Origin: Actinomycetes bacterium
Lineage (GTDB): Bacteria; Actinomycetota; Acidimicrobiia; Acidimicrobiales; JAKAVM01
Assembly (NCBI GenBank): GCA_021817065.1
Contig: JAKAWH010000007.1
Span: 1-45,488, forward strand
DNA: 45,488 nt
Direction: 5' to 3'
Part shown: piece after piece, positions 36,132 to 44,653 of the stretch
Layout of the letters: every line of letters starts with the position of its first letter
Numbering within the stretch: the first letter of the stretch is position 1
The notes under the pieces: model-generated
Seen by the model: only the letters and a program-made list of their open reading frames with translations
Databases searched by the model: none
What the model was told of the DNA's origin: nothing
Translations under genes and position numbers: made by a program

Positions 36132-38113
36132 CGATTCAGCACGTCCGCCAAGTGGGCGGCGCACCGGGAGACCATCGCCATGATGGTGATCTGCGGATTC
36201 ACACGGGTGGAGGAAGGAAGGATCGACGCGTCCATCACCCACAAGCCGGGCACCTCCCACACCGCCCCCCAGGGATCCACCACCGACATTCGCGGGTCGG
36301 CCCCCATGCGGGCGGTCCCCATCGGGTGGTATGCCGACACCTTCAGATCGCTTCGACGCCAGCGACCTTCCCGAATGTGGGCCACATCGGCGGGAGTGGT
36401 GATCGACGCCAGACCGGGAAGCATCGGGTACACCTCCCGGGCTCCTGCAGCGAAGTAGATCTCGGCAGCGAGGGCAATACCCTCCACCAGCGTGGCCGCA
36501 TCGTTGAACGATAAGTCATATCGGATGATCGCTCTCCCGGACCTTCCCAGGGACCCTGTTGGCATCGGCCTCACCGATCCGTTCCCCCCGTCGCTCACGA
36601 TCGACCCGCAGGCGGCCATGTGGGGGTACGCCCCGAAAAGATCCTTGAACTCCCGCCCGCTGCCCGGTAGCGCGCCCGCCGAGTACCCGATCCCCGGCGG
36701 AGGAAAGGTCGCTTCCAGCAGGACCCCCTCATCGATCCGTTCGTCCACGTAGTAGCTCTGCATCACTCCTTTCCAGGCGAAGAGCTCCTCCTCGAAACGG
36801 GCGGTGGTCCCCACTCCCGGGTGGATCACCAGGTTGCGCCCGAGCTGGCCCGACGAAGAAGCAATCCGCTGGGAGGCGAGGATGGTGGGGGTGAAGATCG
36901 CCCCAGCCGCGACAACCGTCGCTCGCGCCCTTACCCGGAGCACGCCGCGGCGGCGGTCGGTCGAAGGGTCGAGCAGGTCGGCAAGGACTCCGGTGGCCCG
37001 GACTCCGTCAATCAGTATGCGCCGCGCGCGGACGTGGGAGATTATGGTCGCCCCGGCCTCCACCGCCCGGGGAAGGTAGGTCACGTGCATTCCCTGCTTC
37101 GCGTCCACCGGGCAGCCGAGGGCACAGGCCCCGTGTCCGTGGCAGAGGCGCGCGTTGCGCGGGATCGGCCCGCCCGAATACCCGAGCGCGGCCGCACCAC
37201 AGCGGAAGACGTCCCCGTTGGGCCCCAGGATGTCGTCGCCCACCGGGTTTACCCCCAGCACCTCCTCCACTCGGTCGAAGTGAGGCGCCATGTCGTCCGG
37301 CGACACACCGGGCAGCCCGCCAGCCGACCAATCCGACAGCACGCTCTCCGGTGTCCGGAAACAGGTCCCCGAGTTGATCACGGTGGTCCCCCCCACTGCG
37401 CGCCCCATGGGCAGGGAGATAACCGGATTCCCGAAGGTGGTGGTCATCCCGTGATCCCGGTAGAGGCGGGAGAGCCTGTCGAGCGGTGTCGACTCCCGGA
37501 ACTCCGTGGCGTCGTGGAAGCCGCCCTCCTCCAGCACGATCACCGACAGGCCCGCCCGGGCGAGCACGTCCGCCGCCACCGCACCGCCTGCCCCGCTCCC
37601 CACCACCACCACGTCGACATCGAGATCGGTGCCGGGCGCTACCTCGGGGAAGTGCAGCACCGGCAGCCGGGTCGCCGGCGGTACCCGATCCCAGTCGACC
37701 GGAGTGGCAGGGCTCCCGTCGTAGCCGATCGCGGCTGCCGCCCGCGGGTCGGAAGCGAAGGCGATTCCCACCAGGGTGCGCAAGCCGACCAGCGCTTCCC
37801 GGCGGGCCCGGATGCGGGATCGGGGACTCCCGGTCACCCATCTGTCCTGTTCGGTAGCATCCAGTCGATGGAAAAGGCGCGAGTGCCGAGAAAGCAGCGG
37901 GGTCAGATCGAAGCCGGCGATCATCGCACGGACCAGCCCCCGCATCGCCGGATTGAATCCTTCCACCCATCGTGCGACCTGGTCGGCAACCCGGAGGTCG
38001 TCCGCACCCAACTCCACCGCACCCCCGCGGGGCACCAGAGCACCCGCGATGGCCTCCAGGGCGCGCATCTCGAAGGCAGTGAGCCGAGGCGGGCGGTCCC
38101 GCTGGAAGAGCAT
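36128..38113 (-). CDS. GMC-family FAD oxidoreductase (cholesterol-oxidase-like / long-chain alcohol oxidase)
   Basis: 661 residues from ATG 38113. An N-terminal helical segment of about 140 residues precedes the FAD domain, whose dinucleotide motif is VVVGSGAGGAVAADVLARAG (172-177 GSGAGG). The GMC signature MGRAVGGTTVINSGTCFRTP and the C-terminal YHPMGTARMG ... VMDASILPSSTRVNPQ block are intact; the final Asn corresponds to the catalytic segment. A cysteine cluster (LCHGHGACALGCPVDAKQG) is typical of this subgroup. It should oxidise a primary or long-chain alcohol. It is divergent from the PlsC-like gene across 50 bp and coupled to the lipid kinase, which suggests lipid metabolism. Confidence 0.9.
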   Translation of the reverse strand: MLFQRDRPPRLTAFEMRALEAIAGALVPRGGAVELGADDLRVADQVARWVEGFNPAMRGLVRAMIAGFDLTPLLSRHSRLFHRLDATEQDRWVTGSPRSRIRARREALVGLRTLVGIAFASDPRAAAAIGYDGSPATPVDWDRVPPATRLPVLHFPEVAPGTDLDVDVVVVGSGAGGAVAADVLARAGLSVIVLEEGGFHDATEFRESTPLDRLSRLYRDHGMTTTFGNPVISLPMGRAVGGTTVINSGTCFRTPESVLSDWSAGGLPGVSPDDMAPHFDRVEEVLGVNPVGDDILGPNGDVFRCGAAALGYSGGPIPRNARLCHGHGACALGCPVDAKQGMHVTYLPRAVEAGATIISHVRARRILIDGVRATGVLADLLDPSTDRRRGVLRVRARATVVAAGAIFTPTILASQRIASSSGQLGRNLVIHPGVGTTARFEEELFAWKGVMQSYYVDERIDEGVLLEATFPPPGIGYSAGALPGSGREFKDLFGAYPHMAACGSIVSDGGNGSVRPMPTGSLGRSGRAIIRYDLSFNDAATLVEGIALAAEIYFAAGAREVYPMLPGLASITTPADVAHIREGRWRRSDLKVSAYHPMGTARMGADPRMSVVDPWGAVWEVPGLWVMDASILPSSTRVNPQITIMAMVSRCAAHLADVLNR

Positions 38114-38150
38114 TACCCATTCTGCCCTAGCGTTGCCCGGAAGGAGCCGA

Positions 38151-38156
38151 TAGCAT
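38151..38156 (+). promoter_or_regulatory. -10 element (TAGCAT) for the PlsC-like gene
   Basis: TAGCAT is followed by 7 nt and GTG at 38164, with no Shine-Dalgarno. It repeats the leaderless pattern seen at several other genes. Confidence 0.5.
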
Positions 38157-38163
38157 CGGTAAA

Positions 38164-39057
38164 GTGGAAGCGGGCATCGTCGAGGAATCCACCGCCGCAA
38201 GCCGTCTGGGCGCAGGAACCATCGTCCCTCTCAAGCGTCCCGAGCCGCAGCCGGGAGCGCCGTCGGCCGAACGATTGACCGACATCGACGAGTGGGGTCG
38301 ATCGGAGAGCATCCGCTCGCTCGCCCGGAAGGGTTTCCAATTCTTCTACGACAAGTACTTCCGGGTCGAGTGGGAAGGGCTGGATAAGATCCCCACCGAG
38401 GGCGGAGCGCTGCTGGTCGCCAACCACGCCGGAGCGGTTCCCATGGACGCGCCGGTGATCATGCACGGTATCGAGCAGGAACTGAGCCGCCCTGTCTACG
38501 GTTTGGCCGACCACTTCTTCCGCCAGTTGCCTGTGGTCGGAACGCTGTGGTCGCGAGCTGGCGGGGTCCCTGCCCATCCCGAGAACGCCTACCGACTCCT
38601 GCGGGAGCAGAAACAACTCGCACTGGTCTTCCCGGAGGGGACCAAGGGGCCCTCCAAGCTGTTCACCCAGCGCTACCGGTTGCGCCGCTTCGGGCGGGGC
38701 GGCTTCGTCGAGATCGCCATGCGGGCTGGCGTACCCGTGGTGCCCATCGCGGTGATCGGCACCGAGGAGACCATGCCGATCCTCATCCGGCTGAACTCGC
38801 TGGCGAAGGTGACCGGGCTGCCCTACTTCCCGATCACCGTCAATTGGCTCCTAATGGGGCCGGTACTGGGAACCGCACTCAGCCTGCCTGCCAAGATCAA
38901 GCTGCGCGTCCTCGACCCAGTGCATTTCCCCGTCCCGCCCGACCAGGAGCGCTACTCGAAGTCCCGGGTGATGGACGAAGCGGAGAACATCCGGATCTCC
39001 ATCCAGGAGGCCCTCTACGACATGCTCGCCCACCGCGGCAACCCCTGGCTCGGGTAA
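38164..39057 (+). CDS. PlsC-like lysophospholipid/glycerol acyltransferase
   Basis: 297 residues from GTG 38164. The acceptor motif NHAGAVPMD (His88 to Asp95) has six residues between His and Asp instead of the classic four, as in an actinobacterial branch of the family. FPEGTKG (156-162) and the VPVVPIAVIGTEE block follow. It transfers an acyl chain to a glycerol-phosphate-type lipid at the membrane. About 45 extra N-terminal residues precede the fold. An SDR gene follows after 48 bp and is probably co-transcribed. Confidence 0.9.
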   Translation: MEAGIVEESTAASRLGAGTIVPLKRPEPQPGAPSAERLTDIDEWGRSESIRSLARKGFQFFYDKYFRVEWEGLDKIPTEGGALLVANHAGAVPMDAPVIMHGIEQELSRPVYGLADHFFRQLPVVGTLWSRAGGVPAHPENAYRLLREQKQLALVFPEGTKGPSKLFTQRYRLRRFGRGGFVEIAMRAGVPVVPIAVIGTEETMPILIRLNSLAKVTGLPYFPITVNWLLMGPVLGTALSLPAKIKLRVLDPVHFPVPPDQERYSKSRVMDEAENIRISIQEALYDMLAHRGNPWLG

Positions 39058-39105
39058 CACGGTGCCGTCTCCCACGGAACCGGCCGGTTCCCTCGGGGTG
39101 AGGTG

Positions 39106-40152
39106 ATGGGGCGCCGGGTCCTCCTCACCGGATTGGGAACCTTTTGGGGCGGCAAAGTGGCTCAGGCTCTCGAGAAGCGCGACGACGTCGACGTCATCGT
39201 CGGCATGGACGTGTCGGAGCCCTTGGTCGAGCTGGAACGCACCGAATACGTTCGGGCCGACGAGACCTACTCCATTCTCACCCGTATCGTCGAGGCCACC
39301 CAGGTCGACACCATCGTGCATACCTTTTTGGTGGTCGACTCCACCCAGATGCGCTTTCGCCGTCTTCACGAGATCAACGTGATCGGGACGATGAACCTGC
39401 TCGCCGCCGCCGGAGCCTCCAACACCCCGGTGCGCCGGGTGGTGGTGAAGTCGTCGGGTCTCGTTTACGGCTGCAGTGGCCGGGATCCACTCTGGTTCAA
39501 CGAGGAGACTCCACGGAGCGATCCACCGGCGACCACCGTCGAGGACTCGCTCATGGCGGCGGAGGGCTACCTGCGGGACTTCGCGAAGGACAACCCGCAT
39601 GTGGGTGTCACCCTGCTGCGCTTTTCAAACGTGTTGGGCACCGACATCGAGACGCCCTTCACCGAAGCACTCACCCGCGGCTTCGCTCCCTCCATCTTCG
39701 GATTCGATCCTCAATTGCAGTTCGTGGACGAGACCGACGTCGTGTCGGCGGTGGAGTTCGCGACGACCCGGGATTGCCCGGGCATATTCAACGTCGCCGG
39801 TGACGGCCTCCTCCCCTGGAGCGAGGTCGCCAAGCTCTGCGGCGCAACCCTCTTACCGCTCCCCCCCGTGTTCACCGAGCTGGCCGCCCGGCCGCTACGC
39901 CGGCTAGGGCTCGCTCCCTTCCCTCCCGAGGTTCTTCGCCTGCTCCGCTTCGGTCGCGGCATCGACAACCGCCGTTACAAGGACCTCGGCTTCACCTACC
40001 GCTACACGTCGCTCGGCGCGGTGGAACGCTTCGCCAAGCAGCGGCGCCTGTCGAAAGCAGTCGGGCCGTTGGGTCGCCAGTACACCTATGACCGCGATGT
40101 CGAGAGCTTCTTCCACCACTCCCCCGCAGTGGTGCGGAGCCCCCACACCTAG
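39106..40152 (+). CDS. atypical NAD-dependent epimerase/dehydratase-family SDR
   Basis: 348 residues from ATG 39106 (GTG 39103 possible), with a GGGGTGAGG region upstream. The Rossmann start VLLTGLGTFWGGKVAQAL binds the dinucleotide, and VVKSSGLVYG matches the central strand of extended SDRs. At the position of the catalytic YxxxK the sequence reads VEDSLMAAEGY, so Tyr and Lys are absent. A similar loss is typical of the mycobacterial GalE2-like branch, as I recall it. The protein may bind NAD and a sugar or lipid without standard catalysis. Association with the PlsC-like gene suggests a lipid or glycolipid role. Confidence 0.85.
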   Translation: MGRRVLLTGLGTFWGGKVAQALEKRDDVDVIVGMDVSEPLVELERTEYVRADETYSILTRIVEATQVDTIVHTFLVVDSTQMRFRRLHEINVIGTMNLLAAAGASNTPVRRVVVKSSGLVYGCSGRDPLWFNEETPRSDPPATTVEDSLMAAEGYLRDFAKDNPHVGVTLLRFSNVLGTDIETPFTEALTRGFAPSIFGFDPQLQFVDETDVVSAVEFATTRDCPGIFNVAGDGLLPWSEVAKLCGATLLPLPPVFTELAARPLRRLGLAPFPPEVLRLLRFGRGIDNRRYKDLGFTYRYTSLGAVERFAKQRRLSKAVGPLGRQYTYDRDVESFFHHSPAVVRSPHT

Positions 40153-40159
40153 CCGCTTC

Positions 40160-40220
40160 CGAGGCGTAGCCTGCGCGACCCGAGGCGTAGCCTGCGCGAC
40201 TCGAGGCGTAGCCTCCGCAA
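40160..40220. repeat. 21-bp tandem repeat, three copies
   Basis: CGAGGCGTAGCCTGCGCGAC starts at 40160, 40181 and 40202, with the third copy diverging after CGAGGCGTAGCCT. The core GGC-GTA-GCC is palindromic. The repeats lie in the 117-bp gap between the convergent SDR and GNAT genes. They may form hairpins in RNA and act as a terminator, or be a REP-like element. Confidence 0.88.
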
Positions 40221-40269
40221 ATAGCCCGGCCGCGCCTAGTGCGTAGCCACCCCCGTGCCCAGGCGCGCA

Positions 40270-40911
40270 TCAGGCGTAGCTGGTGGTCTCCTCCGGCAGC
40301 GCGCCGAGCCACCTGCCCAACAGATCTGTCCTGCGATCGGCCCATTCCTCCGAGGTGATCGCGTATCGAATGTGATCCTCCCACACGCCGTTGATCTCCA
40401 AGTAACGGAGAGCTAGGCCTTCTTCACGCACGTCGAGCTTCTCCACCACTCGCCGGCTGCGGAAGTTGCGGGGGATGATCGCTATCTCCAGGCGGTGAAG
40501 GCCCAACTCCTCGAAGGCGAACCGGAAGACAGTCACCACCGACTCCGGCATGTACCCGTTGCCCGCCAGCGCGTGGTCTATCCAATAGCCGATGGTCGCA
40601 GTCTGCATGGGACCGCGCTGGATCGAGAGGAGATTGATCTCTCCAGCCACCTTCTCCTCGACGAATATCCCGAATCCGTACGCAGTGCCGAGTTGCCTCT
40701 CCCGCTGGCGCATCCCGCATCGGGCAGCGAACGCCCTCCGATCGCGCTCGACGTTGATCTGGTCGATGGGCGGGCGCGGCTCCCACTTGAGGAGCCAGTC
40801 GGCACACCGCAACCGGACCTCGCTCCACTGGTCGAAGTCCCGCGGAGCGAGAGGCCGCAGAAAGACCCTGCGACCGGCCACTTCCTCCGGTGCTCCCCTC
40901 GGCTGCAACAT
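40270..40911 (-). CDS. GNAT acetyltransferase, RimJ/RimL type
   Basis: 213 residues from ATG 40911. The Pfam-type fold is visible: VFLRPLAPRDFDQWSEVR, GEINLLSIQRG, ATIGYWIDHALAGNGYMPESV (the acetyl-CoA pyrophosphate loop, AGNGYM), LHRLEIAIIPRNFRSRRVVEKL and a typical end DHIRYAITSEEW. It resembles ribosomal-protein N-acetyltransferases (RimJ-like). TAGCCT lies 6 nt before the ATG on the minus strand, so it is probably leaderless. The exact substrate is not assigned. Confidence 0.92.
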   Translation of the reverse strand: MLQPRGAPEEVAGRRVFLRPLAPRDFDQWSEVRLRCADWLLKWEPRPPIDQINVERDRRAFAARCGMRQRERQLGTAYGFGIFVEEKVAGEINLLSIQRGPMQTATIGYWIDHALAGNGYMPESVVTVFRFAFEELGLHRLEIAIIPRNFRSRRVVEKLDVREEGLALRYLEINGVWEDHIRYAITSEEWADRRTDLLGRWLGALPEETTSYA

Positions 40912-40917
40912 ACCCAA

Positions 40918-40923
40918 AGGCTA
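40918..40923 (-). promoter_or_regulatory. -10 element (TAGCCT) for the GNAT gene
   Basis: Minus-strand TAGCCT is separated by 6 nt from the ATG at 40911, in the leaderless arrangement. Confidence 0.5.
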
Positions 40924-41007
40924 CCGAGTCGCCACGTTGCCCGCCTCTTCCGGTCCCAGCGGAAACCGACCCTCCAAGAAAAGGAGGCCGGCCTCCCTAA
41001 GACCTCC

Positions 41008-42642
41008 CTACGGTGCAGGTCGGGTAGCGCCCACGTAGTCGTCCCACTGGTAGGACTCGACGCGGACATCGGCCCCCGTGTGGGGGGCATCCACCATCTG
41101 CCCGTTTCCGATGTAGATCCCGTCGTGCTGGATACCGGTCGGACCCGTCCCGAAGAAGACAACGTCACCGGGCAGGAGGGGAAGGCCCGCGGGAAGCTCG
41201 ATGTCTGCGTCGAACTGCTCCTGTGCCTGGCGGGGAAGGATAACCCCGGCGTTCGCAAAGGAAACCATCACCAATCCCGAGCAGTCGTATCCTCCCGTGC
41301 CGGTCCCCCCGTACAGATAGGGCTGGCCGACCTGGGACAGGGCAAAAGCGACCGCCTGGCGTGCCGCAGCGCTGCCGCCGTCGACGTAGGGCTGGGTTGC
41401 CACCAGGCTCACTGCCGCGTCATGGGCGGCGACATGCCCGGATGCAGAGCCGGAGAAACTCGCGTCACCGAAGGCGTAGACACCGCCGTCGGCTGATTCG
41501 ATCCAATAGCCACGACCATCCGATGTGGACGCCACGGCAACTACGGAGCGAGCCAGCGTCGCTGCATTGGAGCCCCCGGGGGGCTCCGTCGGGTCGAGTT
41601 GGCCCGTCGACCCCCGGTACGCCGCGTCACCGAAGGTGTACACAGCGCCGACCGTGTCCACCAGCCAGTATCCCTGTGCATCAGGCGTCGCCGCGATGGC
41701 GACGATCGGGTAGCTGTCGGGTGCTGCGTTTGCGTGGCCCGGCGCCTTGGTGGGATCGAGTTGGCCCATCGACCCCCGGTACGCTGCGTCGCCGAAGGCG
41801 TACACCGCACCAGCCGTGTCCACCAGCCAGTAGCCCTGTGCATCAGGCGTCGCCGCGATGGCAACGATCGAATCGGCGAGGTGCAGGGCGTTGGCGCCAC
41901 CGGGGGCTTTGTTCGGATCGAGCTGGCCGAGAGAGCCCTGGTATGCCGCGTCGCCGAAACAGAACACGCCCCCGTCCGCGCCGACCAGCCAGTAGCCCTG
42001 AGAGTCGGGGGTGGCCGCCATGGCGACGATCGATTTGGCGAGGTGCAGGGCGTTGGCGCCACCGGGGGCTTCGTTCGGATCGAGCTGGCCAGCCGAGCCG
42101 AAGTAGCCCGCCGATCCGAAACTGAACACTCCCCCGTTGGCAGTGGACAGCCAATAGCCGGTTCCCCCCTGGAGCGCCGCGGCCGACACCACCGGCGATC
42201 CTGCAGAGATCGGCGACCAGGAGGTGGCCGGGGAAGCATTCACCGCGCTCTCTGTTGTCGAAGTACTCCCGGCGGCTGGCGGCGCCATCGTCGTGCTTCC
42301 GGTCGCCGAAGCGCTCCCGGTGAGCCCGCCACCGGTCGTTCCGGGTGGACTTGCCTCGGCTACCGTAGCCGGCGGTGGTTGGGTGAACGAACCGAAGTTG
42401 CCCGCATCACCGAAAGGGACCACGTTCCCTTCCACCGTCGCCACCATGTAGGCGGGGCTGACCCCGGCGGAGCCCGGAGGCGGGCTGGTGGCCGTGGTGG
42501 TCGCCATCGTCGCTGTCCTCCCTATTCCGATTGCGGCAGCCGGTCCAGAAACCCCGACGAACCCAACCGCCAAACCGAGGAACCCGGTGACAAGGATCAC
42601 CGCCGCGACTATTCGGCGGGCGTGGTGCGACGGCGTTATCAT
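41008..42642 (-). CDS. secreted NlpC/P60 endopeptidase with GYWLV propeller repeats
   Basis: 544 residues from ATG 42642, overlapping the ppx stop. The signal peptide is VAAVILVTGFLGLAVGF. A Thr/Pro-rich linker follows. Five or more copies of the 'GYWLVDTAGAVYAFGDAAYRGS' type then extend from about 160 to 400, with QLDP linkers. The C-terminal NlpC/P60 domain has Cys454 (GYDCSGL), His506 (QHDGIYIG) and His521. It should cleave peptidoglycan stem peptides. The repeats resemble those in the Ig protein at 11060-12919, so both may bind the same envelope ligand. No other cell-wall gene is adjacent except the ppx-containing run. Confidence 0.92.
   Translation of the reverse strand: MITPSHHARRIVAAVILVTGFLGLAVGFVGVSGPAAAIGIGRTATMATTTATSPPPGSAGVSPAYMVATVEGNVVPFGDAGNFGSFTQPPPATVAEASPPGTTGGGLTGSASATGSTTMAPPAAGSTSTTESAVNASPATSWSPISAGSPVVSAAALQGGTGYWLSTANGGVFSFGSAGYFGSAGQLDPNEAPGGANALHLAKSIVAMAATPDSQGYWLVGADGGVFCFGDAAYQGSLGQLDPNKAPGGANALHLADSIVAIAATPDAQGYWLVDTAGAVYAFGDAAYRGSMGQLDPTKAPGHANAAPDSYPIVAIAATPDAQGYWLVDTVGAVYTFGDAAYRGSTGQLDPTEPPGGSNAATLARSVVAVASTSDGRGYWIESADGGVYAFGDASFSGSASGHVAAHDAAVSLVATQPYVDGGSAAARQAVAFALSQVGQPYLYGGTGTGGYDCSGLVMVSFANAGVILPRQAQEQFDADIELPAGLPLLPGDVVFFGTGPTGIQHDGIYIGNGQMVDAPHTGADVRVESYQWDDYVGATRPAP
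41580..42130. repeat. tandem repeats encoding GYWLV units
   Basis: At least three closely similar blocks of about 160 bp encode the repeats, with the segment GCGTCGCCGAA recurring and GAGGTGCAGGGCGTTGGCGCC present twice (near 41878 and 42040). Confidence 0.75.
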
Positions 42643-43658
42643 GCTCCGCCTCCCTCGTGACCGGTCACGAGCTGGCTAGCCACCAGTCCATCGAGAATAT
42701 CTGACTCCGAGACTAGAAGGGCGTCGAAACCGAAGGTGTCCATCAGCGTACCCAGGATGAGCGCTCCCCCTGCGATGACGTCGGCGCGACCCGCTTCCAG
42801 ACCGCGGTGATGGTGGCGCTGCTCGGCGGTCTCCGCCAGAAGTTCGGAGAGAAGGCGTTTCACCTCGTCCCGCGACAGGAGTGCATGATGGACAACGGCT
42901 GGGTCGTAGTCGTCCAGCGACAGCGACATGGCACATAGCGACGTTACCGTTCCCGCGACGCCCACCAGGCGGTGAGCGAAAAAGCCTTCGGACCGGTACG
43001 TACCAATGGCTTCCTCCTGGGCTCGATCGAGCAGCGAGGCGATCTCGGCGCGAGCATGTTCCGCTTCGGCTGCTTCAGGCGGGTCATGGCGCAGGAACTT
43101 CTCGGTGATCCTGACGCAGCCCATGTCCAACGAGATCACGAAGCCAGGATCCTCACCAGGCACTCCGGCGATGAGCTCGGTGGAGCCGCCACCTATGTCC
43201 ACCACCAGGGTGGCCTTTTCGCCCGTGTCCGACTCCCCGGTGGTCCCCTTGATATTGCTCAGCCCGGCGGTGGCCTCCTCCTGGGAAGCGAGCCCGGCAG
43301 TCGCACCGCGAAAGGCGAGCGCTCCTTCCTCCGCTCCGCTCAAGAGCTCCGGTTCGACACCAGTGGCCTCCAGGGCGCGCCGCGAGAACTCCGCGAAGTT
43401 GGCCGCGTCGCGAGCCGCAGAGGTGGCAACCAGCCGTGCAGATCCCACCCGATATCTATCCATGACTTCACGATATTTACGAAGTGCGTCGACCGTGCGA
43501 TCGATGGCTGCCGGCGCCAACCGCCCGGAGGCATCGACCCCCTGGCCAAGCCGTGTGATGGTAAGGAGGCGCTCCAGCTCGGCGCCGTCGGCACCGGCAA
43601 CAAGGAGCCGGGTGGAATTGGTGCCGCAATCGAGAGCGGCTACGGGACTACCGGCCAT
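42639..43658 (-). CDS. ppx: Ppx/GppA family exopolyphosphatase
   Basis: 339 residues from ATG 43658. The actin-like ASKHA fold is seen: LDCGTNSTRLLVA (phosphate 1), TSAARDAANFAEF, then VVDIGGGSTELIAG (phosphate 2) and GVAGTVTSLCAM (adenosine/phosphate region). It hydrolyses polyphosphate ends or pppGpp. Between AFRGATAGLAS and KATLVVDIGG there is a poorly conserved, repetitive stretch. The place after DUF501 matches actinobacterial order (as in eno-Rv1024-Rv1025-ppx2 of Mycobacterium tuberculosis). It overlaps the NlpC gene (ATGA). Confidence 0.92.
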   Translation of the reverse strand: MAGSPVAALDCGTNSTRLLVAGADGAELERLLTITRLGQGVDASGRLAPAAIDRTVDALRKYREVMDRYRVGSARLVATSAARDAANFAEFSRRALEATGVEPELLSGAEEGALAFRGATAGLASQEEATAGLSNIKGTTGESDTGEKATLVVDIGGGSTELIAGVPGEDPGFVISLDMGCVRITEKFLRHDPPEAAEAEHARAEIASLLDRAQEEAIGTYRSEGFFAHRLVGVAGTVTSLCAMSLSLDDYDPAVVHHALLSRDEVKRLLSELLAETAEQRHHHRGLEAGRADVIAGGALILGTLMDTFGFDALLVSESDILDGLVASQLVTGHEGGGA

Positions 43659-43705
43659 CGCACACTCGGCATTCGAGAGCGGTGACCGGGCTACCCAACA
43701 CGGGG

Positions 43706-44236
43706 TTACCGGCAGTGGGCATATACCGAGCGATCTAATCCCAGCGAGCTGGCGACCCAGGCCCCGACCGGGTCCTCACCCCCGGCCAGGTACCAAGCCA
43801 GATGGGCGTGGAGGCACTTGACGCCTCGGCGGGTACCCCCTACACCGCCGGTAGGGCAGGGGCCGGCATCGGTTGAGAACACCAAGACATCGCGTTCGGC
43901 CGCGTAACGTTCGTGCGCACGGATGAGCTCGTTCGGATCGACCGATCTCTCGGCTTCCCGGACGCCTCCGGCGGCTTCCAGCCGGGCGACTGCATCGCAC
44001 TCGGCAGCTCCCACCAACCAGTAAAGGGTCGGCATCGGAGTCCCGTCATCCATGAAAGGGGCATTGCGGATGACTACCGGCGCTCCAACCGCATCGCGCA
44101 CGGCCACAGCGAACTCGGCATTGAGCCGGCGACCCAGGAGGCGCTCGACCCGCTCCCGGTCTTCGGTTGGCTCCGGGTTGATCACAGAAACGCGCTCGGG
44201 CGCGGCGAGGGTACCACCTGTCAATTCCGATGTCAC
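43706..44236 (-). CDS. DUF501 protein
   Basis: 176 residues from GTG 44236, overlapping the FtsB-like stop (GTGA). The family pattern is LGRRLNAEFAVAVRDAVGAPVVIRNAP then TLYWLVG and GGVGGTRRGVKCLHAHLAWYLAGGEDPVG. DUF501 proteins have no known activity, but the gene is nearly always between ftsB/divIC and ppx in actinobacteria. Conserved Cys and His in VKCLHAHLA hint at metal binding. Confidence 0.92.
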   Translation of the reverse strand: MTSELTGGTLAAPERVSVINPEPTEDRERVERLLGRRLNAEFAVAVRDAVGAPVVIRNAPFMDDGTPMPTLYWLVGAAECDAVARLEAAGGVREAERSVDPNELIRAHERYAAERDVLVFSTDAGPCPTGGVGGTRRGVKCLHAHLAWYLAGGEDPVGAWVASSLGLDRSVYAHCR

Positions 44237-44616
44237 CGGTGCACGCGTGCCGCGGGCGCCGCCGTTGTGGTCGTGGTGGTGGGAAGGATCACGTATGACC
44301 TCTCCCCCGGTTCAACCAACCCGTAGCGGGAACGCGCGATATTTTCGATCTGCGCGGAAGTGGAGAGCCGAGCTATCTGGGTGGAAAGGTCCTTGTTCTC
44401 CCGGTTCAGATCGGACAGGCGGTGCGACACCGAAACCTCGGTGCGGTGCTGGGCGAGATAGGTCCTCACCGGCATGATGGCAAGGAACAATCCCGCCATG
44501 ACGACCATCAGAATCACCAGGGATAGCGGGGAAGGAGAGCGCCCGTCGCCGGACAAGCGCGAGCGCCCAGGAGCAACCCGCTTCGACCACGACAACGAGG
44601 CATCCTTGGCTTTCAC
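44233..44616 (-). CDS. FtsB/DivIC-type septum protein
   Basis: 127 residues from GTG 44616. A basic cytoplasmic N-terminus, one membrane helix (LSLVILMVVMAGLFLAI) and an extracytoplasmic coiled coil (HRLSDLNRENKDLSTQIARLS) match FtsB/DivIC, which assembles with FtsL and FtsQ in the divisome. NIARSRYGLVEPGERSYVI is the typical C-terminal motif, followed by a Thr-rich tail. An open frame extends upstream into eno but has no other good start. Context (eno before, DUF501 after) fits. Confidence 0.92.
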   Translation of the reverse strand: MKAKDASLSWSKRVAPGRSRLSGDGRSPSPLSLVILMVVMAGLFLAIMPVRTYLAQHRTEVSVSHRLSDLNRENKDLSTQIARLSTSAQIENIARSRYGLVEPGERSYVILPTTTTTTAAPAARVHR

Positions 44617-44653
44617 CGGGGACGGACCTCGGCAACCATGCAGGCACAGGACC

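Noticed and set aside
36821-38278. 485-codon open frame antisense to the GMC oxidoreductase
   Set aside because: The opposite strand encodes a complete GMC enzyme with all motifs; the antisense frame has no recognisable domain.
40160-40220. CRISPR array
   Set aside because: Only three adjacent 21-bp copies with no spacers and no cas gene.
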